DNA from: Flavonifractor sp. An306
GTDB taxonomy: Bacteria; Bacillota; Clostridia; Oscillospirales; Oscillospiraceae
Reading direction: 5' to 3'
NCBI RefSeq assembly: GCF_002159455.1
Contig: NZ_NFIQ01000019.1
Span: 1-58,511 of the forward strand
Length of the DNA: 58,511 nucleotides
Shown here: in pieces, positions 24,452 through 33,272 of the stretch
How positions within the stretch are numbered: position 1 is the stretch's first letter
Layout: the number at the start of each line of letters is the position of its first letter
The notes under the pieces: model-generated
Database searches by the model: none
What the model saw: the letters and a program-made list of their open reading frames with translations, nothing else
Told to the model about the DNA's origin: nothing
Made by a program: the position numbers and the translations under genes

Positions 24452-25276
24452 TTACGATTCAATGTATTGTTTCATGCAGGAGCGCAGACGCTGCAGAGCC
24501 CGGCTGTGAATCTGGGATACCCGGGCAGCGCTGACGCCCAGCACCTGGGCAATCTCTTTCATGTTCAGTTCCCGCTCATAGTAGAGCGACAGGACCATCT
24601 GCTCGTTCTTCCGCAGAGAGGCGATTCCCGCCTCCAGCACAGTATGAAGCTCCTGGTCCTGAAAGGCCTCCTCGGTAGGGTTGGCCTGCTCCTCACTGAG
24701 CAGCAGCTTTTCCTGGGCGCCGTTATAATTGTCCAGCACCGCCTCAAAGGACACCAGGCTGGACACCGCCGTTTCCGACAGCAGCGCATCGTACTGCTCC
24801 CGGCTCAATCCCAGGTACTCCGCCACCTCCCGGCTCTCCGGCGCCCGCCCCAACTGGACGGACAGCTCATCCATGGCCCGGGTCAGCCGGGTGGCCTTCT
24901 GCCGCACCTGCCGGGGCAGCCAGTCCTGCCGCCGGGCCAGATCCACGATCATGCCCCGCAGGCGCTTGGAGACGTAGGTCTCAAATTTCACATTCTTGGA
25001 CAGGTCGAACTTGTCGATGGCGCTGGAGAGCACCAGCACCCCCTCGTGGACGATGTCGTCCAGTTGGGCGAAATTGCTGTACAGCCCGCTGGCCTGGGCG
25101 GCGATCCGCCGCACCAGTCCGGTGAAGCGGAGCACCAGGGCCCATTTCAGCTCCTGGTCCCCCGTCTGCTTGTAGAGCTCCAGCAGGGCCTGGTCATCCA
25201 GCCCCTCCAACTCCTCCTGGGTCAGTGAAGCGTGGGGCGGAGCCTGGAGGTTCTGCACGGTATGCTGTTCTTCCAT
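24452..25276 (-). CDS. fliA: Flagellar sigma factor (sigma-28 / SigD, FliA family)
   Basis: A 274-residue sigma-70 family factor. Region 2 has LDDIVHEGVLVLSSAIDKFD and the DNA-melting segment FETYVSKRLRGMIVDLARRQDWLPR, characteristic of FliA/WhiG. Region 3 has LSVQLGRAPESREVAEYLG. Region 4 has LSLYYERELNMKEIAQVLGVSAARVSQIHSRA (the HTH; key residues are the VS-QIHS stretch). It should direct late genes such as flagellin and chemotaxis. It follows flhA by 21 bases; in Bacillus, sigD is also near the end of fla/che, where its distance from the promoter affects its dose. Confidence 0.94.
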   Translation of the reverse strand: MEEQHTVQNLQAPPHASLTQEELEGLDDQALLELYKQTGDQELKWALVLRFTGLVRRIAAQASGLYSNFAQLDDIVHEGVLVLSSAIDKFDLSKNVKFETYVSKRLRGMIVDLARRQDWLPRQVRQKATRLTRAMDELSVQLGRAPESREVAEYLGLSREQYDALLSETAVSSLVSFEAVLDNYNGAQEKLLLSEEQANPTEEAFQDQELHTVLEAGIASLRKNEQMVLSLYYERELNMKEIAQVLGVSAARVSQIHSRALQRLRSCMKQYIES

Positions 25277-25297
25277 CGCTCCCGCCCCCTTCCGTAG

Positions 25298-27385
25298 TTA
25301 TGCCGGCTTGGCCGGTGACTGCATGGTGATGTTGCCGATGGCCTGAATCTGAACGTTGCTGGTGATCTCGTTGAAGGACAACACGTAAATGTCGGGGTAG
25401 AACTGGGCGATCATGCGGCTGAGGTAAACCCGGATGATCTGACTGGTGAGGACGATGGGGGTCTGGGACAGCTCCTGGAACTTCTTACGCAGCTCGCCCA
25501 GCTGAGCCATAATCTGCTGCATGATATCGGGGCTGAGGGCCAGATACACGCCCTGATCGTTCTTGGTCAGCGCCGCCAGGATCTTCTTCTCCACCTCCGC
25601 GTCCAAGGTCACCACCCGCAGCTGGCCATTGTCGCAGAAGCGGCGGGTAATGGTGCGGCTCAGGCGGCCGCGGATCTGCTCGGTAACGGTATCCACGTTT
25701 TGGTTGGGTCCGGCGTCCACAATGGCCTCCATAATCAGGCCCAGGTCCCGGATGGGAATACCCTCCTTCAGCAGGGCCCGGAGAATCTTTTCCAGCACAC
25801 CATAGCTCACCACATTGGGAATGGCGTCCGCCACCAGCTCCGGCTCGGTCTGCTTCAGGTGTTCCACCAGCTGCATGGTCTCGGTCCGGCCCAGCAGCTC
25901 GTAGGCGTGCTTCTTGATGGTCTCGGACAGATGGGTGAGCATAACGGTGAGGGGGCTGATGACTGTATAGCCGTAGATCTCCGCCATCTCCTTGTTCTCC
26001 GGCAGAATCCACCGGGAGGGGATGCCATAGGCCGGTTCGATGGTCTCGATGCCGTCGATCTCGCCGCCGGGATTGGGGGGCTCCAGAGCCAGGTAATAAT
26101 CCACCAGAATCTCGCCCCTGGCAACCTCTTCCCCTCGGATGCGGATGATATATTGGTTAGTTCCCAAAGAGGCGCCGTCGTGCAGGCGGATGGAGGGGAT
26201 GACAAAGCCCATATCCTGGGCGTACTGCCGCCGGAAGATGACGATACGGCTGATGAGCTTGCCGCCGCTGCTCTCGTCCACCAGGGGAATCAGGCTGTAG
26301 CCGAATTCCATCTCAATGGGCTCTACCGTCAGCAGGGTGTAGACATTGCTGATATCCTTGAAATAGTCGGTCTCACTGGCCGCCGCCAACTCCGGCGGCA
26401 GCTGCTCGCCGGGGGCTTCCTCCTCCTGGGGAAGGGCCTTGGCGGCCTCCATCCGACGGATGCCCATGAAGCCGCCCACACTCAGTCCAACTCCCACCAG
26501 CAACAGAGGCAGGGTGGGGGTGCCGGGGAAGAGGGCCAGCAGGATCAGGATGATGCCGGTGGACAGAATGGCCCGGGGCTGAGCCTTGAACTGGCCGATG
26601 ACATCGGTGTTCAGGCTGCCGTCGGACACCGACCGGGTGACGATCATGCCGGTGGCGGTGGAGATCATCAGGGCGGGGATCTGGGACACCAGGCCGTCGC
26701 CGATGGTGGCGATGGAGTAGATGTTCAGCACGGTGGCAAAGTCGCCGCCACCCTGAACGATACCGATAATCAGGCCGGCCACAAAGTTGATCAGGGTAAT
26801 GATCAGGGACATGATGGCGTCGCCCTTGACGATCTTGGTAGCACCGTCCATGGCGCCGTAGAAGTCCGCTTCCTTCTGGATCTTGTACCGGCGGGTGCGG
26901 GCCTCCTTCTCATCGATGAGACCGGAACTCAGATCGGCGTCAATGGCCATCTGCTTGCCCGGCATGGCGTCCAGGGTGAAGCGGGCGGCCACCTCGGACA
27001 CACGCTCAGCGCCCTTGGTAATAACAATGAACTGCACCAGTACGATGATCAGGAAGATCAATACGCCGATTACAATATTACCCTGGGTAATCATATGGCC
27101 AAAGGCGGTGATTACCGCGCCGGCCTGTCCGCCGTCCCGCAGGATCAGGCGGGTGGAGGATACGTTCAATCCCAGCCGGAACAAGGTGGTAATGAGCAAC
27201 AAGGAGGGGAAGATGGAAAACTCCAGCGCCTCGGAGATGCTCATGGTGATCATCAGGATCATGATGGACAGAGAGATGTTCACCACAATCAGCACATCCA
27301 GCACCGGGGCGGACAGCGGGATCACCAGAAAAAGGACGATGACCACCACCATCAGCGATATGGCATTGTTCAAGATTCGTCTCAT
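25298..27385 (-). CDS. flhA: Flagellar type III export gate protein FlhA
   Basis: FlhA forms the nonameric ring of the export gate. The first ~330 residues contain eight membrane helices. The cytoplasmic loop motif from RVSEVAARFTLD to PGKQMAID is the family signature. The C-terminal ~360 residues are the docking domain for chaperone-substrate complexes, with RDLGLIMEAIVD and RRFCDNGQLRVVTLD landmarks. At 695 residues it is the normal length. It lies 24 bases after flhB. flhF and flhG, usually next, are not here; fliA follows directly. Confidence 0.97.
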   Translation of the reverse strand: MRRILNNAISLMVVVIVLFLVIPLSAPVLDVLIVVNISLSIMILMITMSISEALEFSIFPSLLLITTLFRLGLNVSSTRLILRDGGQAGAVITAFGHMITQGNIVIGVLIFLIIVLVQFIVITKGAERVSEVAARFTLDAMPGKQMAIDADLSSGLIDEKEARTRRYKIQKEADFYGAMDGATKIVKGDAIMSLIITLINFVAGLIIGIVQGGGDFATVLNIYSIATIGDGLVSQIPALMISTATGMIVTRSVSDGSLNTDVIGQFKAQPRAILSTGIILILLALFPGTPTLPLLLVGVGLSVGGFMGIRRMEAAKALPQEEEAPGEQLPPELAAASETDYFKDISNVYTLLTVEPIEMEFGYSLIPLVDESSGGKLISRIVIFRRQYAQDMGFVIPSIRLHDGASLGTNQYIIRIRGEEVARGEILVDYYLALEPPNPGGEIDGIETIEPAYGIPSRWILPENKEMAEIYGYTVISPLTVMLTHLSETIKKHAYELLGRTETMQLVEHLKQTEPELVADAIPNVVSYGVLEKILRALLKEGIPIRDLGLIMEAIVDAGPNQNVDTVTEQIRGRLSRTITRRFCDNGQLRVVTLDAEVEKKILAALTKNDQGVYLALSPDIMQQIMAQLGELRKKFQELSQTPIVLTSQIIRVYLSRMIAQFYPDIYVLSFNEITSNVQIQAIGNITMQSPAKPA

Positions 27386-27409
27386 AGTCCTTCTTCTGCC
27401 TGCCTTCTC

Positions 27410-28471
27410 TTAGGTCTGCTTTTGATTCAGCCGGTAGAGGTAGACCAATACTTCGGCTACCGCATTGTAGAGCTCCGGCGGGATTTCCTGCCCGATTTCG
27501 GTGGTGGCATAGAGGGCGCGGGCCAGCGGCACATTTTCCACCACTGCCACCTGGGCCTCCTCCGCCACCTTCACAATGCGCAGGGCCACCGCGTCCTGCC
27601 CCTTGGCCAGCACCAACGGGGCGGTGTCCTGATCCGGCTTGTACCGAAGGGCCACGGCAAAGTGGGTGGGGTTACGGATGACCACGTCCGCACCGGGCAC
27701 CTTCTGCATCATGCGGGACTGGGCCATCTGCCGCTGCAGCTGTTTGATCTTCCCCTTGACCTGGGGATCGCCTTCCATTTGCTTGAATTCCTCTTTGATT
27801 TCCTGCTTGCTCATCTTGATCTGCCGCTCATAGTCCCACCACTGGTAGAAAAAGTCGGCGGCCGCCAGCACCACATAGGCCAGCGCGATCTGCATGGCCA
27901 TCTGAAAGGCCAGGTCCAGCAGATAGGCGCAGCCGCTGGTCAGATCGGTAAACATGAGCTTGGGGAACACGTCCACCACTCCTGCCAGGAAGCGGTAGAT
28001 CAGAAAGAGGAGAATGAGAATCTTCAAAAGTCCCTTCAGCGCCTCAACCACGCTGCGCAGGGAGAACAGCCGCTTGATCCCCTCCAGGGGATTGATCCGG
28101 CTGAACTTGGGCCGCAGGGATTCGCCGCTGACCAGCATCTTGGTTTGGAGGAAGGTGGCCACCACGCCGGCCGCCGCCGAGGCGCACAGCAACGGCGCCA
28201 CGCACCAGGCCACCGTCTTGAGCATCTGCATTGTCAGCTGATTGCCGCCGGACAGCTCCTGGCTTTCCGGCGGGCCCGCCATGGTGATGCACATACGGAA
28301 CATGGCGCTCAGTTCCTTCACCATATTGGGAATGGTCAGAACCAGCATAGCCATGCTGACAATCAGCACCGCCACTGAAACCGCGTCGTTACTGAGAAAG
28401 ACGTTACCTTTCTTTCGTTCGTCCCGTCGCTTTTTTGGGGTTGCTTTTTCTGTTTTCTGTCCGTCCGCCAC
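27410..28471 (-). CDS. flhB: Flagellar export switch protein FlhB
   Basis: FlhB switches export from rod/hook to filament substrates by cutting itself. The 353-residue protein starts with the basic TEKATPKKRRDERKKGNV, has four membrane helices (about 30-210), and a cytoplasmic domain in which the self-cleavage site NPTH is intact at 267-270 (VIRNPTHFAVALRY). It lies between fliR and flhA. A separate gene at 55654 encodes only a copy of the part after NPTH. Confidence 0.97.
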   Translation of the reverse strand: MADGQKTEKATPKKRRDERKKGNVFLSNDAVSVAVLIVSMAMLVLTIPNMVKELSAMFRMCITMAGPPESQELSGGNQLTMQMLKTVAWCVAPLLCASAAAGVVATFLQTKMLVSGESLRPKFSRINPLEGIKRLFSLRSVVEALKGLLKILILLFLIYRFLAGVVDVFPKLMFTDLTSGCAYLLDLAFQMAMQIALAYVVLAAADFFYQWWDYERQIKMSKQEIKEEFKQMEGDPQVKGKIKQLQRQMAQSRMMQKVPGADVVIRNPTHFAVALRYKPDQDTAPLVLAKGQDAVALRIVKVAEEAQVAVVENVPLARALYATTEIGQEIPPELYNAVAEVLVYLYRLNQKQT

Positions 28472-28503
28472 GTCCGCTCACCTCCCGCCGCGGGTTCCAT
28501 TGA

Positions 28504-29274
28504 TCAGCCGGAGGCGCTGATAATTTCCAGTATCCGGCCCAGTGCCGTCAGCATATCCCCCTCTACCTCCAGCAAAAACTCGTTGATGGGGGTAAGAAAG
28601 ACAAACAACAGCAGCAGGCCGATGATCACTTTCAGTTCGATATTGATGACAAAGGCGTTGATCTGGGGAATAGCCTTCATCAGGATGCCCATGCCCAGCT
28701 CTCCCAGCAGCTCAGCCGCCAATATGGGGAAGGCCAGTTTGAGAGAGAGAACCATGCAGGAGAAAAATACCTCCGCCACGCCGGACGCCACCGCCTGCCC
28801 CAGGGTCGCCGTCCCATAGGGGACCACTTCCCCCGAGGACAGGAAGATCCGCAGCAGGGTGTAGTGTCCGTTTTCCGCAAAGAAGGTGAGCACCATCAGC
28901 ACGTTGAGCAGAGAGGCCGTTACCGTCATATTGATCTGACTGCTGGCGTCGTACACCTGAGCCATATTCAGACCCATCTGCGCGTCCAGCACCTCGCCGC
29001 CCACCTGAACCACGGTAAAAAACACCCGCATCACGAAGGCCAGGGTAATTCCCACCCCGAACTCCAGCAGCAGCCGCACCACCAACTCAATGAGCGTGGC
29101 GGGGGGTGTCACCGCGGTGTCCGCCATACTCCAGACAAACACCGACAGCACCATGATGAAGCCTGCTTTGACCATATTGGGGTAGTTGTTCCGGCCGAAA
29201 AGGGGGTTGGCCGCAATGAAGCCGGTCACCCGCATCAGGACCAGTTCAAACAGATACAGGGTAGCCCAGTCCAT
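28504..29274 (-). CDS. fliR: Flagellar export gate protein FliR
   Basis: A 256-residue membrane protein of the FliP-FliQ-FliR export core. The sequence is almost all hydrophobic, with about six membrane segments. Landmarks are RVTGFIAANPLFGR near the N-terminus and QVGGEVLDAQMGLNMAQVYD in the middle, typical of FliR and SpaR relatives. It follows fliQ by 12 bases and precedes flhB by 32, the standard order. Confidence 0.95.
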   Translation of the reverse strand: MDWATLYLFELVLMRVTGFIAANPLFGRNNYPNMVKAGFIMVLSVFVWSMADTAVTPPATLIELVVRLLLEFGVGITLAFVMRVFFTVVQVGGEVLDAQMGLNMAQVYDASSQINMTVTASLLNVLMVLTFFAENGHYTLLRIFLSSGEVVPYGTATLGQAVASGVAEVFFSCMVLSLKLAFPILAAELLGELGMGILMKAIPQINAFVINIELKVIIGLLLLFVFLTPINEFLLEVEGDMLTALGRILEIISASG

Positions 29275-29286
29275 GCCTCAGGCCCC

Positions 29287-29532
29287 TCACATCAGCGTGA
29301 ACAGGTAGCGGGCAAAGTCCTGGAGGTTCTCCAGCATCCACCCGCCCCCAACCAACAGCACCAGTACCACCACAATGAGCTTCAGGATAAAGGAAAGCGA
29401 CTGCTCATGGATCTGGGTAACGGCCTGGAAGATAGCCACCAAAATGCCCACCAGCATGCTCAGCACCAGCAGCGGCCCAGCAATTTTCAAGGCCACGCCC
29501 ACGCCTTGCCGTAAAATGTCCACCGGTTCCAT
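29287..29532 (-). CDS. fliQ: Flagellar export gate protein FliQ
   Basis: An 81-residue protein with two membrane helices (about 10-35 and 45-68) around the conserved FQAVTQIHEQSLSFILK turn. Slightly shorter than the usual 89 residues but complete. Four copies join five FliP and one FliR in the export channel. It lies between fliP and fliR with gaps of 17 and 12 bases. Confidence 0.95.
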   Translation of the reverse strand: MEPVDILRQGVGVALKIAGPLLVLSMLVGILVAIFQAVTQIHEQSLSFILKLIVVVLVLLVGGGWMLENLQDFARYLFTLM

Positions 29533-29549
29533 GGTCTATCCTCCTACCG

Positions 29550-30212
29550 CTAATTAAATCCCTGTATCAATCTGGAAAAGAGCAACTGCCAACCATCCAG
29601 CGTGATAAACAGCAGCAGCTTGAACGGCATGGAGATCATAGACGGGGGCAGCATGATCATACCCATGCTCATCAGCGCGGAGGCCACCACCACGTCGATG
29701 AGCAGGAAGGGAATGTACAGATAAAAGCCAATGACAAAGGCTTTTTTCAGCTCTGTGGTGACGAAGGAGGGGACGATAATCCGCAGCGGCAGGCTCATAG
29801 CCCCATCCGGGTCGGTGGGAGTTTCCTGCCCTGCCAGCTGGCAGAACATATTCAGGGCGCTCTGTTCCGTATTGTCCAGCATAAACTCCTTCAGAGGGGC
29901 CTTGGCCCGCTCCAGAAATTCATCCTGGGTGATTTCCTCGGCCACATAGGGTTCATAGGCCGTAGTCTGAATCTGACTGATCACCGGGGACATGGTAAAC
30001 AGCGTGAGAAAAAGCGCCATGCCCACCAGCACCATATTGGGGGGATTCTGCTGCAGCCCCATGGCGGAGCGCAGGAAGGAAAAGGAGATGATGTACCGGG
30101 TAAACGAGGTCATCATCACCACCATGGAGGGCAGCAGAGTCAGCAGGGTGGTTACAAAGAGGATCTGTAGGGTCTGCACATTCTCCCCGTTTACATTGAT
30201 AAGCGCGTCCAA
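29550..30212 (-). CDS. fliP: Flagellar export gate protein FliP
   Basis: The main subunit of the export channel, 220 residues. It has the FliP hallmarks MMTSFTRYIISFSFLRSAMG, QQNPPNMVLVGMALFLT, and near the end MLPPSMISMPFKLLLFITLDGW. The start codon is TTG at 30212 (TTGGACGCG), with GGGAGG about 11 bases upstream. No long signal peptide is seen; the first membrane helix begins near residue 15. Confidence 0.95.
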   Translation of the reverse strand: MDALINVNGENVQTLQILFVTTLLTLLPSMVVMMTSFTRYIISFSFLRSAMGLQQNPPNMVLVGMALFLTLFTMSPVISQIQTTAYEPYVAEEITQDEFLERAKAPLKEFMLDNTEQSALNMFCQLAGQETPTDPDGAMSLPLRIIVPSFVTTELKKAFVIGFYLYIPFLLIDVVVASALMSMGMIMLPPSMISMPFKLLLFITLDGWQLLFSRLIQGFN

Positions 30213-30229
30213 GGTTGCCTGTGCCTCCC

Positions 30230-30592
30230 TTACTGTTTCCTCTGTTTGATCACGTTGCGCAGCGCCTCCCGGAAGCTCATGGAGGACGGCCCGCCGGAGG
30301 CTTTCTCCTCTGCCATCCAGCTTGCCGCTTCTTCCTCCGTCAGGGTCTCCAGGCGGGTGATCCCGCCGGAGGTGACCCCCAGCAGATAGACCTTATCCCC
30401 CACCTTGACCAGCAACAGCCGCTGATCTCTGCCTACTGAGAGCTGCTCCAGCACCGTCATGCGGCTCTGCCGGGGCAGCAGCCTCCCCCCCGCCAGCCTG
30501 CCTACCACATACCGGGTAAACCAGTAGGCCAGCGCCAGCATCAGGACAGTAACCGCCAGGGCCCAGAGCAGAGATGTGATTTCCGGCGGCAT
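30230..30592 (-). CDS. fliO: Flagellar biosynthesis protein FliO-like
   Basis: A 120-residue protein with one N-terminal membrane helix (about 8-30) and a small cytosolic beta domain with MTVLEQLSVGRDQRLLLVKVGDKVYLLGVT (key features are the LxVG-D-LLLVxVGxxxYLLGVT pattern of FliO). FliO helps assemble the FliP ring. It sits directly before fliP, as in other bacteria. Sequence conservation of this family is low, so position is part of the evidence. Confidence 0.88.
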   Translation of the reverse strand: MPPEITSLLWALAVTVLMLALAYWFTRYVVGRLAGGRLLPRQSRMTVLEQLSVGRDQRLLLVKVGDKVYLLGVTSGGITRLETLTEEEAASWMAEEKASGGPSSMSFREALRNVIKQRKQ

Positions 30593-30600
30593 GGGATTCC

Positions 30601-30966
30601 TCAGGGATTGCCCACGATGGAGGTTACCGCCTTCAGCAGACGGTCGCTCTTAAAGGGCTTGACGATAAAGTCCTTGATGCCGGCTTGCACCGCCTCCATA
30701 ACCATGGCCTCCTGGCCCATGGCGGAGCACATCACCACATTGGCATTGCTGTCCTTGGCACGGATGGCTTTCAGGGCCTCCAGGCCGTCCATGTTGGGCA
30801 TGGTAATATCCATCAGCACCAGATCGGGAGAGATCTCGGCGTACTTCTCCACCGCGTCGGCGCCGTCCACCGCCTCATAGAGCTCAGTATACCCGCTCTT
30901 GGTCAGGGTGTCCCGAATGACCTTTCTCATGAACGCAGCGTCGTCCACAATCAGAATCTTAGCCAT
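30601..30966 (-). CDS. cheY: Chemotaxis response regulator CheY
   Basis: A single receiver domain of 121 residues. The acceptor is Asp53 (LVLMDITMPNMDG); the acidic pair is at 8-9 (IVDDAAF), and the conserved Lys is in FIVKPF. The ATG at 30966 gives the normal N-terminus MAKILIVDD and has AAGGA upstream; a longer in-frame reading would add 13 unrelated residues. CheY-P binds FliM and is dephosphorylated by FliY and CheC. It is between fliY and fliO, exactly as in Bacillus. Confidence 0.96.
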   Translation of the reverse strand: MAKILIVDDAAFMRKVIRDTLTKSGYTELYEAVDGADAVEKYAEISPDLVLMDITMPNMDGLEALKAIRAKDSNANVVMCSAMGQEAMVMEAVQAGIKDFIVKPFKSDRLLKAVTSIVGNP

Positions 30967-31021
30967 GCTATTTCCATCCTTTACATTATTATTTGAATAT
31001 GTCAAGGGCGTTTCCGCCCGG

Positions 31022-32254
31022 TCAACTCATCTGAAACAGCTCTCCATGCTTGAGCACCTCGGTAATGCGTACGCCGAAGTTGTCGTCAATCACCACCACG
31101 TCGCCCCTGGCCACACACAAGCCATTGACAAACAGGTCCACCTGATCGCCCGCCAATTTGTCCAGCACCACCAGAGAGCCCTTGGTGAAGGAAAGGATGT
31201 CCTCTACCTTCCGCCGGGTGCGACCAATCTCCACCGAGACCTCCAGCGGTACCGACATAATCATCTCCAGGTTGTCCGCCTGTTCCTTGCCCAATCGGTC
31301 CTCCACATCCAGCGCGGGAAGCTGGGCCTGTCGGGCAGTGATCAGCCTGGGCTCCTGCTGCATCATTGGCTGCTGCATCATTGGCTGCTGCATCATCGGC
31401 TGCTGCATCATCGGCTGCTGCATCATCGGCTGCTGCATCATCGGCTGCTGCATCGTCGGCTGCTGCATCATTGGCTGCTGCGCCGCAGCAGGCTCCGAAG
31501 TAGGTGCGGTAGCTCCGCCTCCACCCATCATCCGCTCAATCTCCTCCTGGCTTAGAGGCGCTCCGCCACCGGAGGCCGCCGGAGCCGCCGCAGCGGGCTG
31601 CGGCGCGGGAGCGGGAGCCGGTTCGGGCGCAGCAGCAGCTGCCCCCGCGGGGGAACCAAAGTTCATTTCAAAGCCGGCCAGCAGGTCTCTGGCCAGATCC
31701 ACCGACATGACGTTGACAAATTCACTCTGCAGGATATTTTCAATACCCAGCATAAAGCGGACCACAACCAGATTGCCGTCAGAGGGCGGGAAGTGCTCCT
31801 TTTTAAAGGCGTCCAGGTCATCCAGAGCGAAAGACTGGGGGGTGGAGATATTGACGGGATAGCCCAGGAAATCAGACAAGGCGGTGGATGCCGCGCCCAT
31901 CATCTGATTCATGACCTCGCACACAGCGCTGACTGTCAGCTCGTTAAGCTCAAACTCCTCGTCGGGGGTCTCGCTGCCCATCAGGATGTCCACGATCACC
32001 TTTACGTCGTTGCGCTTGAGCAGCATAATGTTGCTGCCCTCCAGGCCGGAGACATACTTGATCTCAATGCCGATAGCCGGTTCCAGATCCCCCAGGCTGA
32101 AGTCCTCAACCGTAACCACGCCCACCGTGGGGGTGGTAATATCCACCCTATGGTCCAGCATATTGGATACGGCGGTGGCGGAGGACCCCAGGCTGATGTT
32201 CATGAGTTCACCGATGGCATCCAGCTCCATGGAATTAAAGATGTTCTGACTCAT
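31022..32254 (-). CDS. fliY: Flagellar switch protein FliY (CheY-P phosphatase and FliN domain)
   Basis: A 410-residue switch component. Residues 1-200 are a CheC-type phosphatase with two intact sites (E16/N19 and E113/N116). Residues 200-335 are a low-complexity linker: Ala/Pro-rich, then LSQEEIERMMGGGG at 234-247, then a Met-Met-Gln-Gln-Pro array. Residues 335-410 are a SpoA/FliN domain (VPLEVSVEIGRTRRKVEDIL and VARGDVVVIDDNFGVRI). Bacillus FliY has a CheY-binding LSQ-type helix at its N-terminus; here it seems to have moved into the linker. It follows fliM by 5 bases. Confidence 0.94.
   Translation of the reverse strand: MSQNIFNSMELDAIGELMNISLGSSATAVSNMLDHRVDITTPTVGVVTVEDFSLGDLEPAIGIEIKYVSGLEGSNIMLLKRNDVKVIVDILMGSETPDEEFELNELTVSAVCEVMNQMMGAASTALSDFLGYPVNISTPQSFALDDLDAFKKEHFPPSDGNLVVVRFMLGIENILQSEFVNVMSVDLARDLLAGFEMNFGSPAGAAAAAPEPAPAPAPQPAAAAPAASGGGAPLSQEEIERMMGGGGATAPTSEPAAAQQPMMQQPTMQQPMMQQPMMQQPMMQQPMMQQPMMQQPMMQQEPRLITARQAQLPALDVEDRLGKEQADNLEMIMSVPLEVSVEIGRTRRKVEDILSFTKGSLVVLDKLAGDQVDLFVNGLCVARGDVVVIDDNFGVRITEVLKHGELFQMS
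31354..31483. repeat. 15-bp tandem repeat coding MMQQP
   Basis: About eight copies of a 15-base unit inside fliY, differing mainly at one silent C/T position (atcatc versus atcatt) and two single-residue changes to Thr. The near-identity at DNA level points to recent slippage expansion. The encoded linker joins the phosphatase half to the FliN half. Confidence 0.92.
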
Positions 32255-32259
32255 GTTCC

Positions 32260-33270
32260 TTATTTCTCCTCTCTACTCTGGATGCGGAAGGTCTCCCCAA
32301 TTTTGACGGCCATATTGCCGCCCTGGGTGCCCAGCTTGCCGCTGAACCAAGGCTGACCGCCGATATACAGATGAATCGGCGTCTCTGTGGGGTGTCCCAG
32401 GTCAACCACATCTCCCACATTCAGATAGTAGATATCCCGCAAGGCCAGCTCCGTGCGTCCCAGCTCCGCGGTGATCTCCAGATCGGAATCCCGCAAGATA
32501 TCCATGATCTCATCGGAATTGTTGTCCCCCGAGCCGCGCCCCGCCTGATTCAGAGCCGCGATCCTCGCAAAGACATTGGTCAGCATCATGCCGGGCAGAC
32601 AGATGCTCATCAGCCCGAAGGCATTGGGGAATTTGACACTGATGCCGATAATCACCACCGTCTCGTCCAATCCGATGAGCTGCACCAGCGTGGGGTTGGA
32701 CTCAATACGGCGGTAGACAAAATTCAAATCAATATAATTTTCCCAGCTGCCTCCCAGAATACGGATGAGGTCCTTTACAATGTCCTCGTACAGCTTGAGC
32801 TCCATGGGAGTAAAGGTATATCCGGCGGGGATGGATTCGCCGGAGTCCCCCTCGCCGCCCATCAGGCGGTCCATCATGTTGAGCATCAGGCCTGTGCTGA
32901 AATGAATCAAAGAGGGAGTGTCCTCACTCTGGGGATTCCCCTCGATCTCCACATTCATCAGCGTCAGCACATCGCCGTCGGACAGCGCGTTGGAAAATTC
33001 GTAGTACCGCTGCTCCTCCACCGACTCCACCGCAATCTCGCAGGTGGTATGCAGCAGACCGTTGATTCTGGAGTTGATGATGCGGGTATAGTTTTCAAAT
33101 ACGCCGCTAATCATCTTCAGCCGGTCTTTGGTAAATTTTCTAGGACTGTAAAAGTCGTATTTCCGATATTTCTTCTCAGAACTCTGCTCGCTTGGGGCGT
33201 GTTCCATCTCGCCGCTGCGAGCCGCATTGAGCAATGCGTCAATTTGGCTCTGGGACAATACTTCCGCCAT
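32260..33270 (-). CDS. fliM: Flagellar motor switch protein FliM
   Basis: FliM is the middle ring protein of the C-ring that receives CheY-P. The 336-residue protein starts with the CheY-P binding helix LSQSQIDALL at residues 5-14. A CheC-like middle domain follows (about 50-235, lacking phosphatase residues), and a C-terminal SpoA domain (about 255-335) with AELGRTELALRDIYYLNVGDVVDLG. It lies two bases after motB; fliL, the usual upstream gene, is absent. Confidence 0.97.
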   Translation of the reverse strand: MAEVLSQSQIDALLNAARSGEMEHAPSEQSSEKKYRKYDFYSPRKFTKDRLKMISGVFENYTRIINSRINGLLHTTCEIAVESVEEQRYYEFSNALSDGDVLTLMNVEIEGNPQSEDTPSLIHFSTGLMLNMMDRLMGGEGDSGESIPAGYTFTPMELKLYEDIVKDLIRILGGSWENYIDLNFVYRRIESNPTLVQLIGLDETVVIIGISVKFPNAFGLMSICLPGMMLTNVFARIAALNQAGRGSGDNNSDEIMDILRDSDLEITAELGRTELALRDIYYLNVGDVVDLGHPTETPIHLYIGGQPWFSGKLGTQGGNMAVKIGETFRIQSREEK

Positions 33271-33272
33271 GG

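Noticed and set aside
31354-31483. Regularly spaced repeats considered as a CRISPR array
   Set aside because: Units are 15 bases with no spacers and are translated in frame within fliY.
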